A stretch of DNA of 52,418 nt, taken from the IMG/VR virus record IMGVR_UViG_3300036846_000061, positions 1 to 52,418 of that record, one strand, 5' to 3'. The position numbers and the translations under genes were made by a program. The stretch comes from a virus. Position 1 is the stretch's first letter; each line of letters opens with the position of its first letter. The notes beneath the pieces were generated by a model. It did not search any database. It was given only the letters and a program-made list of their open reading frames with translations, and had not been told where the DNA came from. Below are positions 16,513 through 25,644 of the stretch, one piece after another.

Positions 16513-18730
16513 TTTAACAGAACTAATTGAGCAGCAAGTAGAGGTTCAACTTGGCAATACTCTAAACACGAGTATGCCTGCCAAGATCATTAGTTATAAT
16601 GCAGCAACAAATCGTGCTGTTGTAAAGCCTGTTTTGCCTAAGCGCCTAGCAAGTGAAGAGCCATTAGACTCACCACAAATTGTAGAAGTTCCAGTTGTAT
16701 TCCCTGCTTCTGGTGGTGGTAAAGCAAGTATGACTTTTCCACTTAAGCCAGGTGATGGAGTTATGCTATCTGTACAACAACGATCATTAGAAGGATGGTT
16801 GGACGGCAGAGAAACAATGCCGGATGATCCTCGGCAATTTGATCTTTCTGATAGTGTAGCCATCGCTGGTTGTCAGCCTTCTGGCATTGTGGGCGATCCT
16901 GACCACGTTGTTTTAAAATTTGATAAATGTACTGTTACTCTAACAAATGATAATAGTGTAGTAGTAGCAACGGAGAAGGCCAATATACTTGTAGACAAAG
17001 ATGGCAATATAACTCAGACAGCACAACAAGCTTATACTGTTACATCTAATGCGATTACTTTGGGCGGTCCGATGGGGGATCGCGCTGCGCCTCCAGGCAA
17101 TATACAAATTAACTCGCATCTAAACTTATCACAGCATCCTATAAATCCATGGGAAGCAACTCCAAAATCTTATGTTGATAGTATAGCTGGAAGTGGATTG
17201 CCAGGACCACCTGGACCGCAGGGCCCAGAGGGACCGCAAGGTGAAGTAGGTCCACCAGGGCCGACTGGCCCGCCAGGAGCAGATAGTACAGTTCCAGGAC
17301 CGCAAGGACCACAGGGTAATACTGGACCTGTTGGACCTAAAGGTGATACTGGACAACAAGGCCCAACTGGTAATACTGGACCGGAAGGCCCACAAGGACC
17401 AATAGGTGATACTGGTCCGCAAGGTCCACAAGGCATACAAGGTATACAAGGGGAAACTGGCGCTGATTCTACTGTTCCGGGTCCGGTTGGACCGCAAGGA
17501 CCAATAGGTGATACCGGACCACAAGGGCCACAAGGCCCACAAGGAGATACTGGGCCTCAAGGCCCACAAGGTATAATTAATGAAGCTCCAACAGATGGAC
17601 AGGCATATGGTAGAGACAATGCTGATTGGACACCAGTATTAAAACTAATTGGTGGGCAATTAAACGGTGCATTAACTATTGGCACTAATACTTTGGCTTC
17701 ACCTCTTGTATTGAATGGTGATGTAGGACAAAATCGCACTATTTGGTTTAATACTGCTGGGTCCGCGCGTTGGGAGTTTTCTGCTAATTCTGCTCCTGAG
17801 AGTGGCGGTAATTTCGGTAGTGATTTTCAAATTGGTCGTTACGATGATAATGGTTCTGGCATTGGATATATATTTGGTATTACTCGTAATACTGGACAAG
17901 TTTGGGTTGGTAATGGATTAAGTATGGGCAATAGCGTGATGTCCTCGCCCACTGACTTATCCCATCATTTATCAATGTATAGTGATAGCTATGGCATCAA
18001 CGTTACAGACAACACTATAAACTTTGTTGCTGCTGGTTATCTTACTTTTAGTGTAAGTCCAAATTATGCTTCGGTCCCTGGCCGTTTACATATTGATGGT
18101 GGGCTTGATTTTGGTGCTAGAGTTGCATCTGGCCCGACTGATGTAACACAGCATATTGCATTGTTTGATACTTCATATGGATTTAGCATTACTGGCGGCA
18201 CCTTAAATATAGTCAATGGTGGCAATACTTCTTTTTATAGTTATGGAGTTAGAGATGCACATATTGACTCTAATGGTTTAACATTAGATCGAGGGAATGT
18301 TCTTCTGCTTGGTGATCCTGGATTGCCATTACAGGCCGCAACGAAACAATATGTTGATACTAATCTTGGTAAATATTTGCCATTAATTGGTGGCGACCTT
18401 ACTGGCAATCTAGATATTTATTCTGCTGGTTTAAGAGTTTGGAATGGAACAATTTATGTTCAAAATGATTATGATGCTTATGTGGATATACAGGGGCCTG
18501 CTGGTGAGTTCTATTTTGGTGTAGATGCTACTGGCTTTTATCTTTATTGCGGAACATATGCATTACGATTTTCATCTGCTGATTGGCAATGGACATATTT
18601 AGCTCCAGTTATATTGTGGGCTGATCCTGTATTACCAATGGAAGCTGTAACAAAACAATATGTCGATGCTCTTGCTGCTAGAGTTGCAGTATTAGAGAAT
18701 GCTCACTCGCAATGGGACGTAGGAGTATAA
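16499..18730 (+). CDS. Baseplate spike fused to collagen-like and fibre domains
   Basis: A 743-residue chimeric protein. Residues 1-150 resemble the gp138/gpV-type central spike ([20 protein letters not shown], then [22 protein letters not shown]). About 233-358 is a run of Gly-X-Y triplets (GPQGPQG, GDTGPQG). The rest holds fibre repeat blocks related to those at 9295, including [14 protein letters not shown] and two ATKQYVD elements, ending in a coiled coil. ATG 16499 is chosen because GAAGGAG lies just upstream. A spike continuous with an adhesive fibre is unusual. Confidence 0.8.
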   Translation: MLRLDLTELIEQQVEVQLGNTLNTSMPAKIISYNAATNRAVVKPVLPKRLASEEPLDSPQIVEVPVVFPASGGGKASMTFPLKPGDGVMLSVQQRSLEGWLDGRETMPDDPRQFDLSDSVAIAGCQPSGIVGDPDHVVLKFDKCTVTLTNDNSVVVATEKANILVDKDGNITQTAQQAYTVTSNAITLGGPMGDRAAPPGNIQINSHLNLSQHPINPWEATPKSYVDSIAGSGLPGPPGPQGPEGPQGEVGPPGPTGPPGADSTVPGPQGPQGNTGPVGPKGDTGQQGPTGNTGPEGPQGPIGDTGPQGPQGIQGIQGETGADSTVPGPVGPQGPIGDTGPQGPQGPQGDTGPQGPQGIINEAPTDGQAYGRDNADWTPVLKLIGGQLNGALTIGTNTLASPLVLNGDVGQNRTIWFNTAGSARWEFSANSAPESGGNFGSDFQIGRYDDNGSGIGYIFGITRNTGQVWVGNGLSMGNSVMSSPTDLSHHLSMYSDSYGINVTDNTINFVAAGYLTFSVSPNYASVPGRLHIDGGLDFGARVASGPTDVTQHIALFDTSYGFSITGGTLNIVNGGNTSFYSYGVRDAHIDSNGLTLDRGNVLLLGDPGLPLQAATKQYVDTNLGKYLPLIGGDLTGNLDIYSAGLRVWNGTIYVQNDYDAYVDIQGPAGEFYFGVDATGFYLYCGTYALRFSSADWQWTYLAPVILWADPVLPMEAVTKQYVDALAARVAVLENAHSQWDVGV
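17195..17575 (+). repeat. Collagen-like Gly-X-Y repeat coding region
   Basis: About 40 consecutive Gly-X-Y triplets, rich in GPQ, GPP and GDT, with two interruptions (GADSTVPGP). The DNA is accordingly repetitive (CCACAAGGCCCACAAGG-type units). Such runs form trimeric, collagen-like rods in phage fibres and often vary in length by recombination. Confidence 0.92.
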
Positions 18731-18733
18731 CCA

Positions 18734-19057
18734 ATGAGCACTATACAAATCTCTAACCAGACGCCATTCGGTGGTATGACCAATCGAATGATTGCTAGTA
18801 TTCTTAGTAACAATACTTCTATGCTTAGACTTAAGGAAGCTATTGCTACTGCTAATGCTGGTTATGAGGGAACTCCTGGCGCGCAATTTGAAGACCCACA
18901 AGGTTTGTTTGGAGTCAAAGCGGACCCAACTGCGCCAGGAGTAAGAGGCACAGATTATGCTTATGCTATGGATAGTTTGTCTTCAGTATGGGCAACATTT
19001 TGGGAAGCCGCTCAACCGTTCCTTAAACAACTAGACAATGGTGCTATGTCAATGTGA
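18734..19057 (+). CDS. Hypothetical baseplate-region protein, 107 aa
   Basis: A 107-residue protein beginning MSTIQISNQTPFGGMTNRMIA, between the spike and gp25-like genes. Two copies of the iterated motif lie within it, one in each direction (18873, 18933). No family was recognised. It is helical in the first 45 residues and ends with LKQLDNGAMSM. Confidence 0.65.
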   Translation: MSTIQISNQTPFGGMTNRMIASILSNNTSMLRLKEAIATANAGYEGTPGAQFEDPQGLFGVKADPTAPGVRGTDYAYAMDSLSSVWATFWEAAQPFLKQLDNGAMSM

Positions 19058-19066
19058 GATGATGCT

Positions 19067-19141
19067 ATGACATTTCTACTGATAATGCTCATAGTATTAC
19101 TTTTGTTTTGGTGGTTGGTGGAATCAGTTAGTTTAAGGTGA
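19067..19141 (+). CDS. Membrane microprotein, 24 aa
   Basis: A short frame, MTFLLIMLIVLLLFWWLVES, then VSLR: a single hydrophobic helix. It lies in the gap between the 107-aa gene and the gp25-like gene, next to a similar, longer membrane protein. Function unknown. Its start sequence MTFLLIML resembles that of the neighbour (MTLLLIIL), suggesting duplication. Confidence 0.5.
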   Translation: MTFLLIMLIVLLLFWWLVESVSLR

Positions 19142-19149
19142 GGTAAACT

Positions 19150-19326
19150 ATGACTCTACTACTGATAATACTTGTTATCATATTCTTGTTCGGTGGAGGT
19201 TATGGTTACCGAACAGGATATGTTACTGCATATAATCCAATAGGGATTATATTGATCATTATAGTTTTGCTATTGCTATTTAGCTTATTGGGTGGACCTA
19301 GATTTGGTTGGTGGGGCTATTGGTAA
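19150..19326 (+). CDS. Two-pass membrane protein, 58 aa (DUF3309-like)
   Basis: A 58-residue protein with two hydrophobic segments (residues 2-14 and 32-47), separated by a Gly/Tyr-rich turn (GGGYGYRTGY) and ending GGPRFGWWGYW. This make-up recalls the small DUF3309 proteins of bacteria. The ribosome site GAGGTAA lies just upstream of ATG 19150. The stop overlaps the next start (TAATG). Possible roles are lysis accessory or membrane effects, but there is no direct evidence. Confidence 0.65.
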   Translation: MTLLLIILVIIFLFGGGYGYRTGYVTAYNPIGIILIIIVLLLLFSLLGGPRFGWWGYW

Positions 19327-19736
19327 TGGCTAGTGATCTAGCATTGAATAGAGTAGATCACGATTTAGTGTGGCATGCTGTATCGGTCCCAGATGTAACA
19401 CAAGTTCAAAAGTATGAGATATGGCTTATAGATAGTGCAGATAAAGTAGCCCAACAAATCAAGATCAATCTATTATCGTTTCTTGGGGAGTGGTTCTTAG
19501 ATGATCGCTACGGAGTTCCATACCTGGAAGAAATACTCATTAAGAACCCTCGCATGTCAAGTGTTGAAACTATACTTAGGAATCATATTTCTTCTGTTCC
19601 TAACGTGCTTCGCATCACTAGCTTTGGTCTTGGTTGGGACCGCGCGTTGCGCACTCTTTCTGTGGAATTTGCCTGCGATACTGATTTGGGGCCCATCAAA
19701 GAAAGCGTAAAGTTGGAGGTGTTCCCTCGTGTCTGA
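19326..19736 (+). CDS. Baseplate wedge protein, gp25/W-like
   Basis: A 136-residue protein with the gp25-like core: ADKVAQQIKINLLSFLGEWFLDDRYGVPY (about 35-63), then a C-terminal VEFACDTDLG. Members join the wedge to the sheath and are conserved in contractile injection systems. ATG 19326 is preferred over an upstream TTG because it forms a TAATG overlap with the preceding gene. Confidence 0.82.
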   Translation: MASDLALNRVDHDLVWHAVSVPDVTQVQKYEIWLIDSADKVAQQIKINLLSFLGEWFLDDRYGVPYLEEILIKNPRMSSVETILRNHISSVPNVLRITSFGLGWDRALRTLSVEFACDTDLGPIKESVKLEVFPRV

Positions 19737-21195
19737 TATAGTTAATGTTGGCAATTATGGTCTATTGTCTACTGGATTTGCACGTATGCGCTTTCCAGAA
19801 ATTAGACAACAAATCATAGATACACTACAGCAAAAGACTGGAGTAACATTTGAAACCAGGACAGACTCAATCACAGGTCAATTCATTGATACGTTCGCTG
19901 AACGAGAAGCAACGTTATGGGAATTGGCTGAGGCTGTTTATCATGCTATGTATCCCAACTCTGCTACTGGCGTTAACCTTGATAATTCTGTTTCTTTCGC
20001 TGGTGTGAGAAGGCTATTTGCTGAACGGTCTACTGCTTGGTGCGCTTGTTATGGAGTTGAAACGACAGTAATTCCTGCTGGAAGTATTATACGCAATAAC
20101 TCTACACAAGACAATTTCTTGCTTGATAAGGATGTAACTATATCAAGACAAAGAACAATTGATGCTACTATGCAAGTAATGGATGCCATTGAAGGTAATC
20201 AATATTGGATTGAAATTGATACCTCTATGCATCTCTATATTGCTGTTGCGGGAGATACCACTACATCAATTGCAGAAGCATTATATGCCAAAATGCTTAG
20301 TCCTAAGTATGTAGTTTCAGCTGATGCCAATAACATTCGTATATATGGAATTGAGTCCATCCCTTTTGCTCTTCAAATGTCCACTAACATATCTCTTTTG
20401 CAAATAGGCACGCCAGGAGATTTCACAGCTGAAGCCTTCGGCCCAAATGATATATCAGTTAATAGTTTAACAACAATCGTTACAACTATGACTGGATGGA
20501 CAGGAGTTAATAATGTTGTTGAAGGACATATGGGTCGCAATTTAGAAACTGATGATGAACTTAGACTGCGATATGACAGAGGTGTATTTAGACTTGGCGC
20601 TACTACATTGGATGCTATACGATCTAACATTTTACAAAATGTTCAAGGTATTATGAATTGTCAAGTATATGAGAACCAAGAAGATACGGTTGATGCTGAT
20701 GGTAGACCTCCCCATAGTATTGAAGTAATTGCTTATGGTGGTAATCCAGAAGATATAGCTAATCAAATATGGTTATTGAAAGCGGCGGGTATTGATACCT
20801 TTGGCTCTGTTACTGTCAATATAATAGATAGTATAAATGTTCAACATGCCATTAACTTCAATAGAGCCACTCCAGTTTATATCTGGGTAAACATAGCAGT
20901 TTCACTTTACAATGAAGAAATATTTCCAGATAATGGTATTTCACTTATCCAAACAATTGTTACTAACACAGGTAATACTTTTGGAATTGGAAAAGATGTT
21001 ATAACTCAACGCTTCTATGGTCCGATCTATGCCGGTGTATCTGGAATAGGTAAGATGGATATTACAGTAGCAAAGATGTATGATCCTGATACCGCTCCGC
21101 AACCAACAGATTATACTGATCAAAATATACCTATATCGCCAAGAGAACTATCCACATTTATTGAAACTCATGTATCGGTATCTATTCTATCATGA
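19729..21195 (+). CDS. Baseplate J-like protein
   Basis: A 488-residue protein of the baseplate J family: GFARMRFPEIRQQIIDTLQQ at the start, GQFIDTFAEREATLWELAEAVYHAM (about 49-73), and EGHMGRNLETDDELRLRYD (about 265-283), the family's most recognisable stretch. Together with the gp25-like and the next protein it forms the wedge of the baseplate. The start is GTG 19729, eight bases inside the previous gene, with GGAGG upstream. Confidence 0.87.
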   Translation: MSDIVNVGNYGLLSTGFARMRFPEIRQQIIDTLQQKTGVTFETRTDSITGQFIDTFAEREATLWELAEAVYHAMYPNSATGVNLDNSVSFAGVRRLFAERSTAWCACYGVETTVIPAGSIIRNNSTQDNFLLDKDVTISRQRTIDATMQVMDAIEGNQYWIEIDTSMHLYIAVAGDTTTSIAEALYAKMLSPKYVVSADANNIRIYGIESIPFALQMSTNISLLQIGTPGDFTAEAFGPNDISVNSLTTIVTTMTGWTGVNNVVEGHMGRNLETDDELRLRYDRGVFRLGATTLDAIRSNILQNVQGIMNCQVYENQEDTVDADGRPPHSIEVIAYGGNPEDIANQIWLLKAAGIDTFGSVTVNIIDSINVQHAINFNRATPVYIWVNIAVSLYNEEIFPDNGISLIQTIVTNTGNTFGIGKDVITQRFYGPIYAGVSGIGKMDITVAKMYDPDTAPQPTDYTDQNIPISPRELSTFIETHVSVSILS

Positions 21196-21809
21196 GTGAT
21201 ACTCTTAATTTTCCTCACAACCACGCTGACATAGCATGGAACCATTTCCTCGCTCAACATTTCAACAAGGAGAATACTGAAGACTTTGTTAGATCATTCT
21301 ATCCTCCCATCAATGTACTTGATAAAGCATTATGGGATTTGTATACTAAGAGATGGATCGAAACATCTGAAGGTGCGCAATTAGATGGCTGTGGTTATAT
21401 TGTAGGTATAGCAAGAACAATTTCTAACTCTGTATATGGAGCATTCTTTGGATTTGTTACTCAAATAGCTGGTAGAGCATTTGGCGTAGCTAGAATGCGT
21501 CGCAAGGGAGAGCCTTGGTCATTTAGTTCTGTGCTTGGGGATACTGAATATAGAACACTCATCAAACTAAAGATTGCTTTGAATAATGGACATGGCACTG
21601 CTGAAGAAATAATGCAAGCCTATAATATGACTTTGAGTGTAACTGGAACTATAGTCAACGATACTGGTAATGCTAATGCTGATGTTATAGTCAATGATTA
21701 TATTCCTCCCAGTGATCCTAGGTCGCAACTATTTAATTACATGATACCCAAATCTGCTGGCATAAAACTTAACATTGTAACTCTAGCTGCGCCGCCAGGA
21801 GTAGAATAA
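21192..21809 (+). CDS. Baseplate/tail protein, DUF2612-like
   Basis: A 205-residue protein that follows baseplate J, the place of the DUF2612 or tail-protein-I type that links wedge and fibres. Matching parts are LDKALWDLYTKRWIETSEGAQLDGCGYIVG (about 44-73) and EYRTLIKLKIALNNGHGTAEEIM (about 119-141). It ends in APPGVE, encoded by the iterated motif, which also acts as ribosome site for the next gene. Confidence 0.78.
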   Translation: MSDTLNFPHNHADIAWNHFLAQHFNKENTEDFVRSFYPPINVLDKALWDLYTKRWIETSEGAQLDGCGYIVGIARTISNSVYGAFFGFVTQIAGRAFGVARMRRKGEPWSFSSVLGDTEYRTLIKLKIALNNGHGTAEEIMQAYNMTLSVTGTIVNDTGNANADVIVNDYIPPSDPRSQLFNYMIPKSAGIKLNIVTLAAPPGVE

Positions 21810-23059
21810 TGGTATCAGCAATAGACTGGACTAAGCCAATATATGGATTGCCTACTACGCAAAGTGTGCGTGATAACTTTCAAATAGCCAATGAAGAAAT
21901 ATCCGCGATACAAGAATTGTTGACTGGCGACTTAGGTTTCATTTCGCAAGGCGATGCTGATTTACGATATCTACAATTGATTGGTGGTGTGTTAACTGGT
22001 GATTTGACAGGACTTAGTATAGCTGGAAGCTATCTCTATTCATCGGGAAGTGTTGAGGCTGTTGGAACCGTTCAAGGATCTTATATTAATTCAACGGGCA
22101 ACGTTAATGCTGCTGGCGCTCATAATGGTGGTGCGGTAAATGTATCTGGTGAAGTAAGAGCGGGTGGCAGTATGATGGTAGCAAGTGGTACTATTTATGT
22201 TGCAGACAATTATACTTATTATAGTGGTCGCAATCCTTCTACTGGTAATTGGCAATGGGTGCAAGCAAATCAAGAATTAATGCACGTAGATACTGCTGGT
22301 GGTTTATGGAACCTTGGCAATTATTGGTGTAGCGGTCAGATAGACTCATCAGGTGGATGTCGTTCTAATAATGGAAGGTTAATGTCTATTGGTAGTAATA
22401 ATAATCCATCAGTTACTTGCTGGGATACTGCTATGGGTTATGCCATGGGTATGTGTATCCAGACTGGTAATGCTGGCGGTTTGTTCTTTGCTGGAATGGA
22501 TGGTGGTGGTAATGTAGCTGCTTGGTATGGATATATTGGTGCGGGTTCGGTCGGATGTAATAACGCTACAGTTTCTTTTACTAATTATAATGGTGCCTAT
22601 GGAATATTGTGGGGCGACAATGGCGCGATGTCCGTTCCAGGTTCGGCATGGAAACCTGGAGGCGGCTCGTGGGCTGATAGTTCTGATATAAGAATTAAAA
22701 CTGTTATAGGTGATTATACTTCTGGCCTCGATGAGATACTAGCGTTGCGTCCTATTCGTTATAATCTCAAAGACAACTGGCGCTTTATTGATGGTCGTAA
22801 TGCTGAAGTATTCAAAGACAATAAGCCTGCAATACAAACGCCGCATCAATTTGCAGTAGATGGAACTGAATACATAGGCTTTGTTGCTCAAGAATTAGAA
22901 ACTATAATGCCAGAAACAATCAAAAAGATGCCTGCTATAATTGATGATAAACTAGTAGATGATCTACGGATCGTAGACATTACTGCTGTGTCCTATGCCT
23001 TAGTCAATGCTGTAAAGACATTGCACGCTCGTATCGTTGGACTAGAAGCTCGTGTTTGA
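21809..23059 (+). CDS. Tail fibre with S74 chaperone domain
   Basis: A 416-residue fibre. The N-terminus IDWTKPIYGLPTTQSVRDN is related to the protein at 9295. The middle is Gly/Ser/Asn-rich with repeated SGSVEA-, STGNVNAAG-type units. The C-terminus from about 290 has the intramolecular chaperone pattern of peptidase S74 proteins: DSSDIRIKTVIGDY, LDEILALRPIRYN, IGFVAQELETIMPE. Such domains assist trimer folding and then cleave themselves off. The start overlaps the previous stop (TAATG). Confidence 0.85.
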   Translation: MVSAIDWTKPIYGLPTTQSVRDNFQIANEEISAIQELLTGDLGFISQGDADLRYLQLIGGVLTGDLTGLSIAGSYLYSSGSVEAVGTVQGSYINSTGNVNAAGAHNGGAVNVSGEVRAGGSMMVASGTIYVADNYTYYSGRNPSTGNWQWVQANQELMHVDTAGGLWNLGNYWCSGQIDSSGGCRSNNGRLMSIGSNNNPSVTCWDTAMGYAMGMCIQTGNAGGLFFAGMDGGGNVAAWYGYIGAGSVGCNNATVSFTNYNGAYGILWGDNGAMSVPGSAWKPGGGSWADSSDIRIKTVIGDYTSGLDEILALRPIRYNLKDNWRFIDGRNAEVFKDNKPAIQTPHQFAVDGTEYIGFVAQELETIMPETIKKMPAIIDDKLVDDLRIVDITAVSYALVNAVKTLHARIVGLEARV

Positions 23060-23090
23060 CGGCACTGACTACCAACCAAGGAGAAGAAGA

Positions 23091-23291
23091 ATGCCTGATA
23101 TTACTGTTAGTTTGCCACAAGATGATTGGATTAAGATACTTGATATGATAGCAGACTATCCTTTCAAGAGGGTGGCACCACTAATACAAACTCTACAGCA
23201 ACAACTAATTCCACAGATGCAACAACCTGGCCAACCACAAGTTCCGCAGCGGAATAACGGTGAGGCCCGCGCGCCAGGAGGAAACAACTAA
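23091..23291 (+). CDS. Hypothetical protein between two fibres, 66 aa
   Basis: A small protein MPDITVSLPQDDWIKILDMIA with a Gln/Pro-rich tail ending in RAPGGNN. ATG 23091 is chosen for the strong AAGGAGAAG upstream. The first 45 residues look like a helical protein; the last 25 are disordered. It could be a fibre chaperone by position, but nothing in the sequence proves it. Confidence 0.65.
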   Translation: MPDITVSLPQDDWIKILDMIADYPFKRVAPLIQTLQQQLIPQMQQPGQPQVPQRNNGEARAPGGNN

Positions 23292-23292
23292 T

Positions 23293-24891
23293 ATGTCAAC
23301 TTGGTGGGACCGTTTCAATCAAAGCTGGGCAGATACTGGTCCTCTTGACGATCCAACTCCTGCACAAGCAAATGTTGGTTGGGAGTATATTGGACAGGCC
23401 CCACCAACAGTTGAACAATTTAATAGTGTCCACCAATGGTGGGATAAGAAAGACAATTGGCTATTTGGTCAAATCTCTACAGTAATAACTAAAGCTAATT
23501 TGGTTCCGGTTGAGGGTGATCTTCTAACATTATGGGAAGCTATCAAATTTATATTTGAAGCTCCCAATGATGCTTATATCTATGCACGTGGACAATTAGG
23601 TTGGCATAGTGGCGGAACATTTAGTGGGGATATAACTGCTGGTATTATTACTGCTAGAGGCACTGTTAATGCTGCCTCTCATGTATCTGCTGGCGGTAAT
23701 GTTGTTGCTACTGGAAATGTTAACGCAGCAACATATTTAATATCAGGCACTGATGTTTATGTCGGCACAGTTCTTCATATTGGTGGTGGTGGTTCGCCGT
23801 GGACTATGTCAAGAGGTGGTGGATATCAAACTTCATATCATTCTACTGAATGGTATGAACAATATCAAGAGTCATCTGGTAATCGTATATGGGCTGGTAA
23901 TATTGGCGGTGGCGTCATAACTCTTATGCAATTGGCTGGCGGTAGTCTTTGGTGTGCTACTGATATTACTGCTAATAGAAATCTTGTTGCTGCTGGAACT
24001 GTTCAAGGAGGATATATAACTTCTACTGGCAATGTAAATGCTGGTGGGACTGTTACTGCTTCTGGTGATATAAATGCTAATGGCAGTATGATGGTGGGTA
24101 GTGGCATCACTTATGTTGCTTACAACTATGCATATTATAGTGGTCGGTCAAGTGATGGGGCCTGGAGATGGGTTGAGAATAACTCTCAAAATATGGAGAT
24201 GAATGCTGGTGGACGTTTGTGGATAAAACAAAATTTGAATTGCAGTCAAGCAATAGACTGGCGAGACAGTTCGTTAGCTGGCTGTTTCGGCACTACTCCT
24301 GGCGCTGCATTTAGATTTTATTCTGATGGCTCAGGCAATGCTTTCCAGCAACTAGGTGTTCAAGGTTGGGGAAGTATTATGAGTTATAATACTCAAATAT
24401 ATCCCACTGGTGGCGGCGCTTGGTCTTGTGATATTTATGGTCAAACTGCACAACATGGAAATTGTGCGGCAGCAGGATATCCTGGTTTATCAGATGCAAC
24501 TATTAAAACTAATGTTCACCCTTGGACTCCTGACTTAGATACAATATTGGGTATTGAAACGGTATCCTTTCAATATCGTGAGGACTTTATTAAAGAGAAA
24601 GGGGTTACTCATTATGGAGTAACTGCGCAACAAGTTAGAACTGTATTGCCTGAAGCTATAGTTACTTTGAAGATGGACACTACCACTAAGATTATGACTG
24701 ATCCTAACTCAGATGAAAAGTATGAGGACAATGGAACTAATGCGGTTAATATATTGGCAGTTGATTTGAACGTGGTAGTATATGCTTGCGTTAATGCAAT
24801 AAAACAATTATCTGCGAAAGTAGATGCTGCGTTAGGACCAAATCAAAATCCAGGACCATTGCCTCCAATTCGGCCAAATAAGGAAGCATAA
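23293..24891 (+). CDS. Second tail fibre with S74-like C-terminus
   Basis: A 532-residue fibre. The N-terminus is distinct (WWDRFNQSWADTGPLDDPTP), but residues 120-320 share repeats with the preceding fibre (AAGTVQGGYITSTGNVNAGG, GSMMVGSGITYVA). The C-terminus has SDATIKTNVHPWTPDLDTIL and YGVTAQQVRTVLPEAI, an S74-like chaperone. ATG 23293 has AGGAGG from the iterated motif upstream. Two adjacent fibres with shared repeats could recombine and so alter host range. Confidence 0.82.
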   Translation: MSTWWDRFNQSWADTGPLDDPTPAQANVGWEYIGQAPPTVEQFNSVHQWWDKKDNWLFGQISTVITKANLVPVEGDLLTLWEAIKFIFEAPNDAYIYARGQLGWHSGGTFSGDITAGIITARGTVNAASHVSAGGNVVATGNVNAATYLISGTDVYVGTVLHIGGGGSPWTMSRGGGYQTSYHSTEWYEQYQESSGNRIWAGNIGGGVITLMQLAGGSLWCATDITANRNLVAAGTVQGGYITSTGNVNAGGTVTASGDINANGSMMVGSGITYVAYNYAYYSGRSSDGAWRWVENNSQNMEMNAGGRLWIKQNLNCSQAIDWRDSSLAGCFGTTPGAAFRFYSDGSGNAFQQLGVQGWGSIMSYNTQIYPTGGGAWSCDIYGQTAQHGNCAAAGYPGLSDATIKTNVHPWTPDLDTILGIETVSFQYREDFIKEKGVTHYGVTAQQVRTVLPEAIVTLKMDTTTKIMTDPNSDEKYEDNGTNAVNILAVDLNVVVYACVNAIKQLSAKVDAALGPNQNPGPLPPIRPNKEA

Positions 24892-24894
24892 TGT

Positions 24895-25110
24895 GTGGAG
24901 CCATTCGACCCGCTCAAAGGTGCATTTATACTTATTGCCGCCCTAATATGTTTAGTAGCACTAACAAATCTACTCATATTTGCTGGTTGTGTTATGAAGG
25001 CAGAAACATTATGCACGAGACCAGTTAACATAGGTCAAGTGACGTTGGAATTGATTACTGCCATAGCAGTTCTGATAGCAGCACGTAAACCGCCAGGAGG
25101 TAACACATGA
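24895..25110 (+). CDS. Holin-like membrane protein, 71 aa
   Basis: A two-segment membrane protein: hydrophobic residues about 10-33 (FILIAALICLVALTNLLIF) and about 49-63 (LELITAIAVLIAA), with a basic, Pro-rich end. Size, topology and its place right before an endolysin fit a holin, which opens the inner membrane at the end of infection. The start is GTG 24895. An ATG at 24891 opens a different 45-aa frame without membrane segments and is less likely. The stop overlaps the endolysin start (ATGA). Confidence 0.72.
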   Translation: MEPFDPLKGAFILIAALICLVALTNLLIFAGCVMKAETLCTRPVNIGQVTLELITAIAVLIAARKPPGGNT

Positions 25111-25469
25111 GCTATATAGTTGAAGATCCACAACAGCATGAAGACAAAGTTATAGACAACGGACACTGTGTTCGTTTCTTGCAAGTTGCGGGTAAGGTTC
25201 CTCATACCTCTGAATGGAAAGCAGGTATGAAAGTAAAGAGTGCCATTATACCTACGGGAACTTGTATAGCTACATTTTCCGATGATGGTCAATATGAGAA
25301 CAGAACTGACGGTACTAGTCATTGTGCCGTATATTTAGGTCAAACTCCTGATGGTCTTATAGTTTATGATCAATGGCAAGGTCATCCAGTATCAATAAGA
25401 ACAATATGGTTCCGCAATGGGAAGTCTACTGCTGTAAATGATGGTGATCAATACTATGTTATTGACTAA
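25107..25469 (+). CDS. Endolysin, BPSL0067-like Cys/His amidase
   Basis: A 120-residue protein resembling the BPSL0067 family (NlpC/P60-CHAP-like fold). The likely catalytic Cys21 lies in DNGHCVRFLQ, and His72 in TSHCAVYLG, followed by YDQW (Asp88). PHTSEWKAG and PTGTCIATF also match the family. It would cut peptidoglycan peptide links. No signal peptide, so it depends on the holin-like protein just upstream. Its ribosome site is part of a CGCCAGGAGG motif. Confidence 0.8.
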   Translation: MSYIVEDPQQHEDKVIDNGHCVRFLQVAGKVPHTSEWKAGMKVKSAIIPTGTCIATFSDDGQYENRTDGTSHCAVYLGQTPDGLIVYDQWQGHPVSIRTIWFRNGKSTAVNDGDQYYVID

Positions 25470-25644
25470 GCAAAACCCGGTGCGCCCTAAGTATGATATT
25501 GAACTTCCCGGTGCGCAATCATACTCCGGCCAGGAACTTCGTTTAGCAGAAGTAAACGCTCTCTGGACGCGGGCGCACCGGGAAGTGCAAATATACTTAT
25601 AGAGGAAAAGATATATAGAGTAAAGTAACGATTACGTTACCCAA
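25470..25644. terminator. Convergent intergenic region with three-arm inverted repeat
   Basis: The late operon (+) and the early operon (-) meet here. ACTTCCCGGTGCGC (25503-25516) is exactly inverted at 25573-25586. A second left arm, CCCGGTGCGCCC (25476-25487), pairs with the same right side (25571-25582). The region can therefore form two exclusive long stems. A bidirectional terminator is the simplest reading; no long T-run is present. No gene is seen in it. Confidence 0.6.

Noticed and set aside
17170-17569. Pro/Gly- or Ser/Trp-rich minus-strand frames opposite the collagen-like repeat
   Set aside because: They are shadows of the Gly-X-Y coding repeat.
24891-25028. 45-aa Cys-rich frame from ATG 24891
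   Set aside because: The overlapping GTG 24895 frame gives a two-helix holin-like protein coupled to the endolysin, which fits the context much better.
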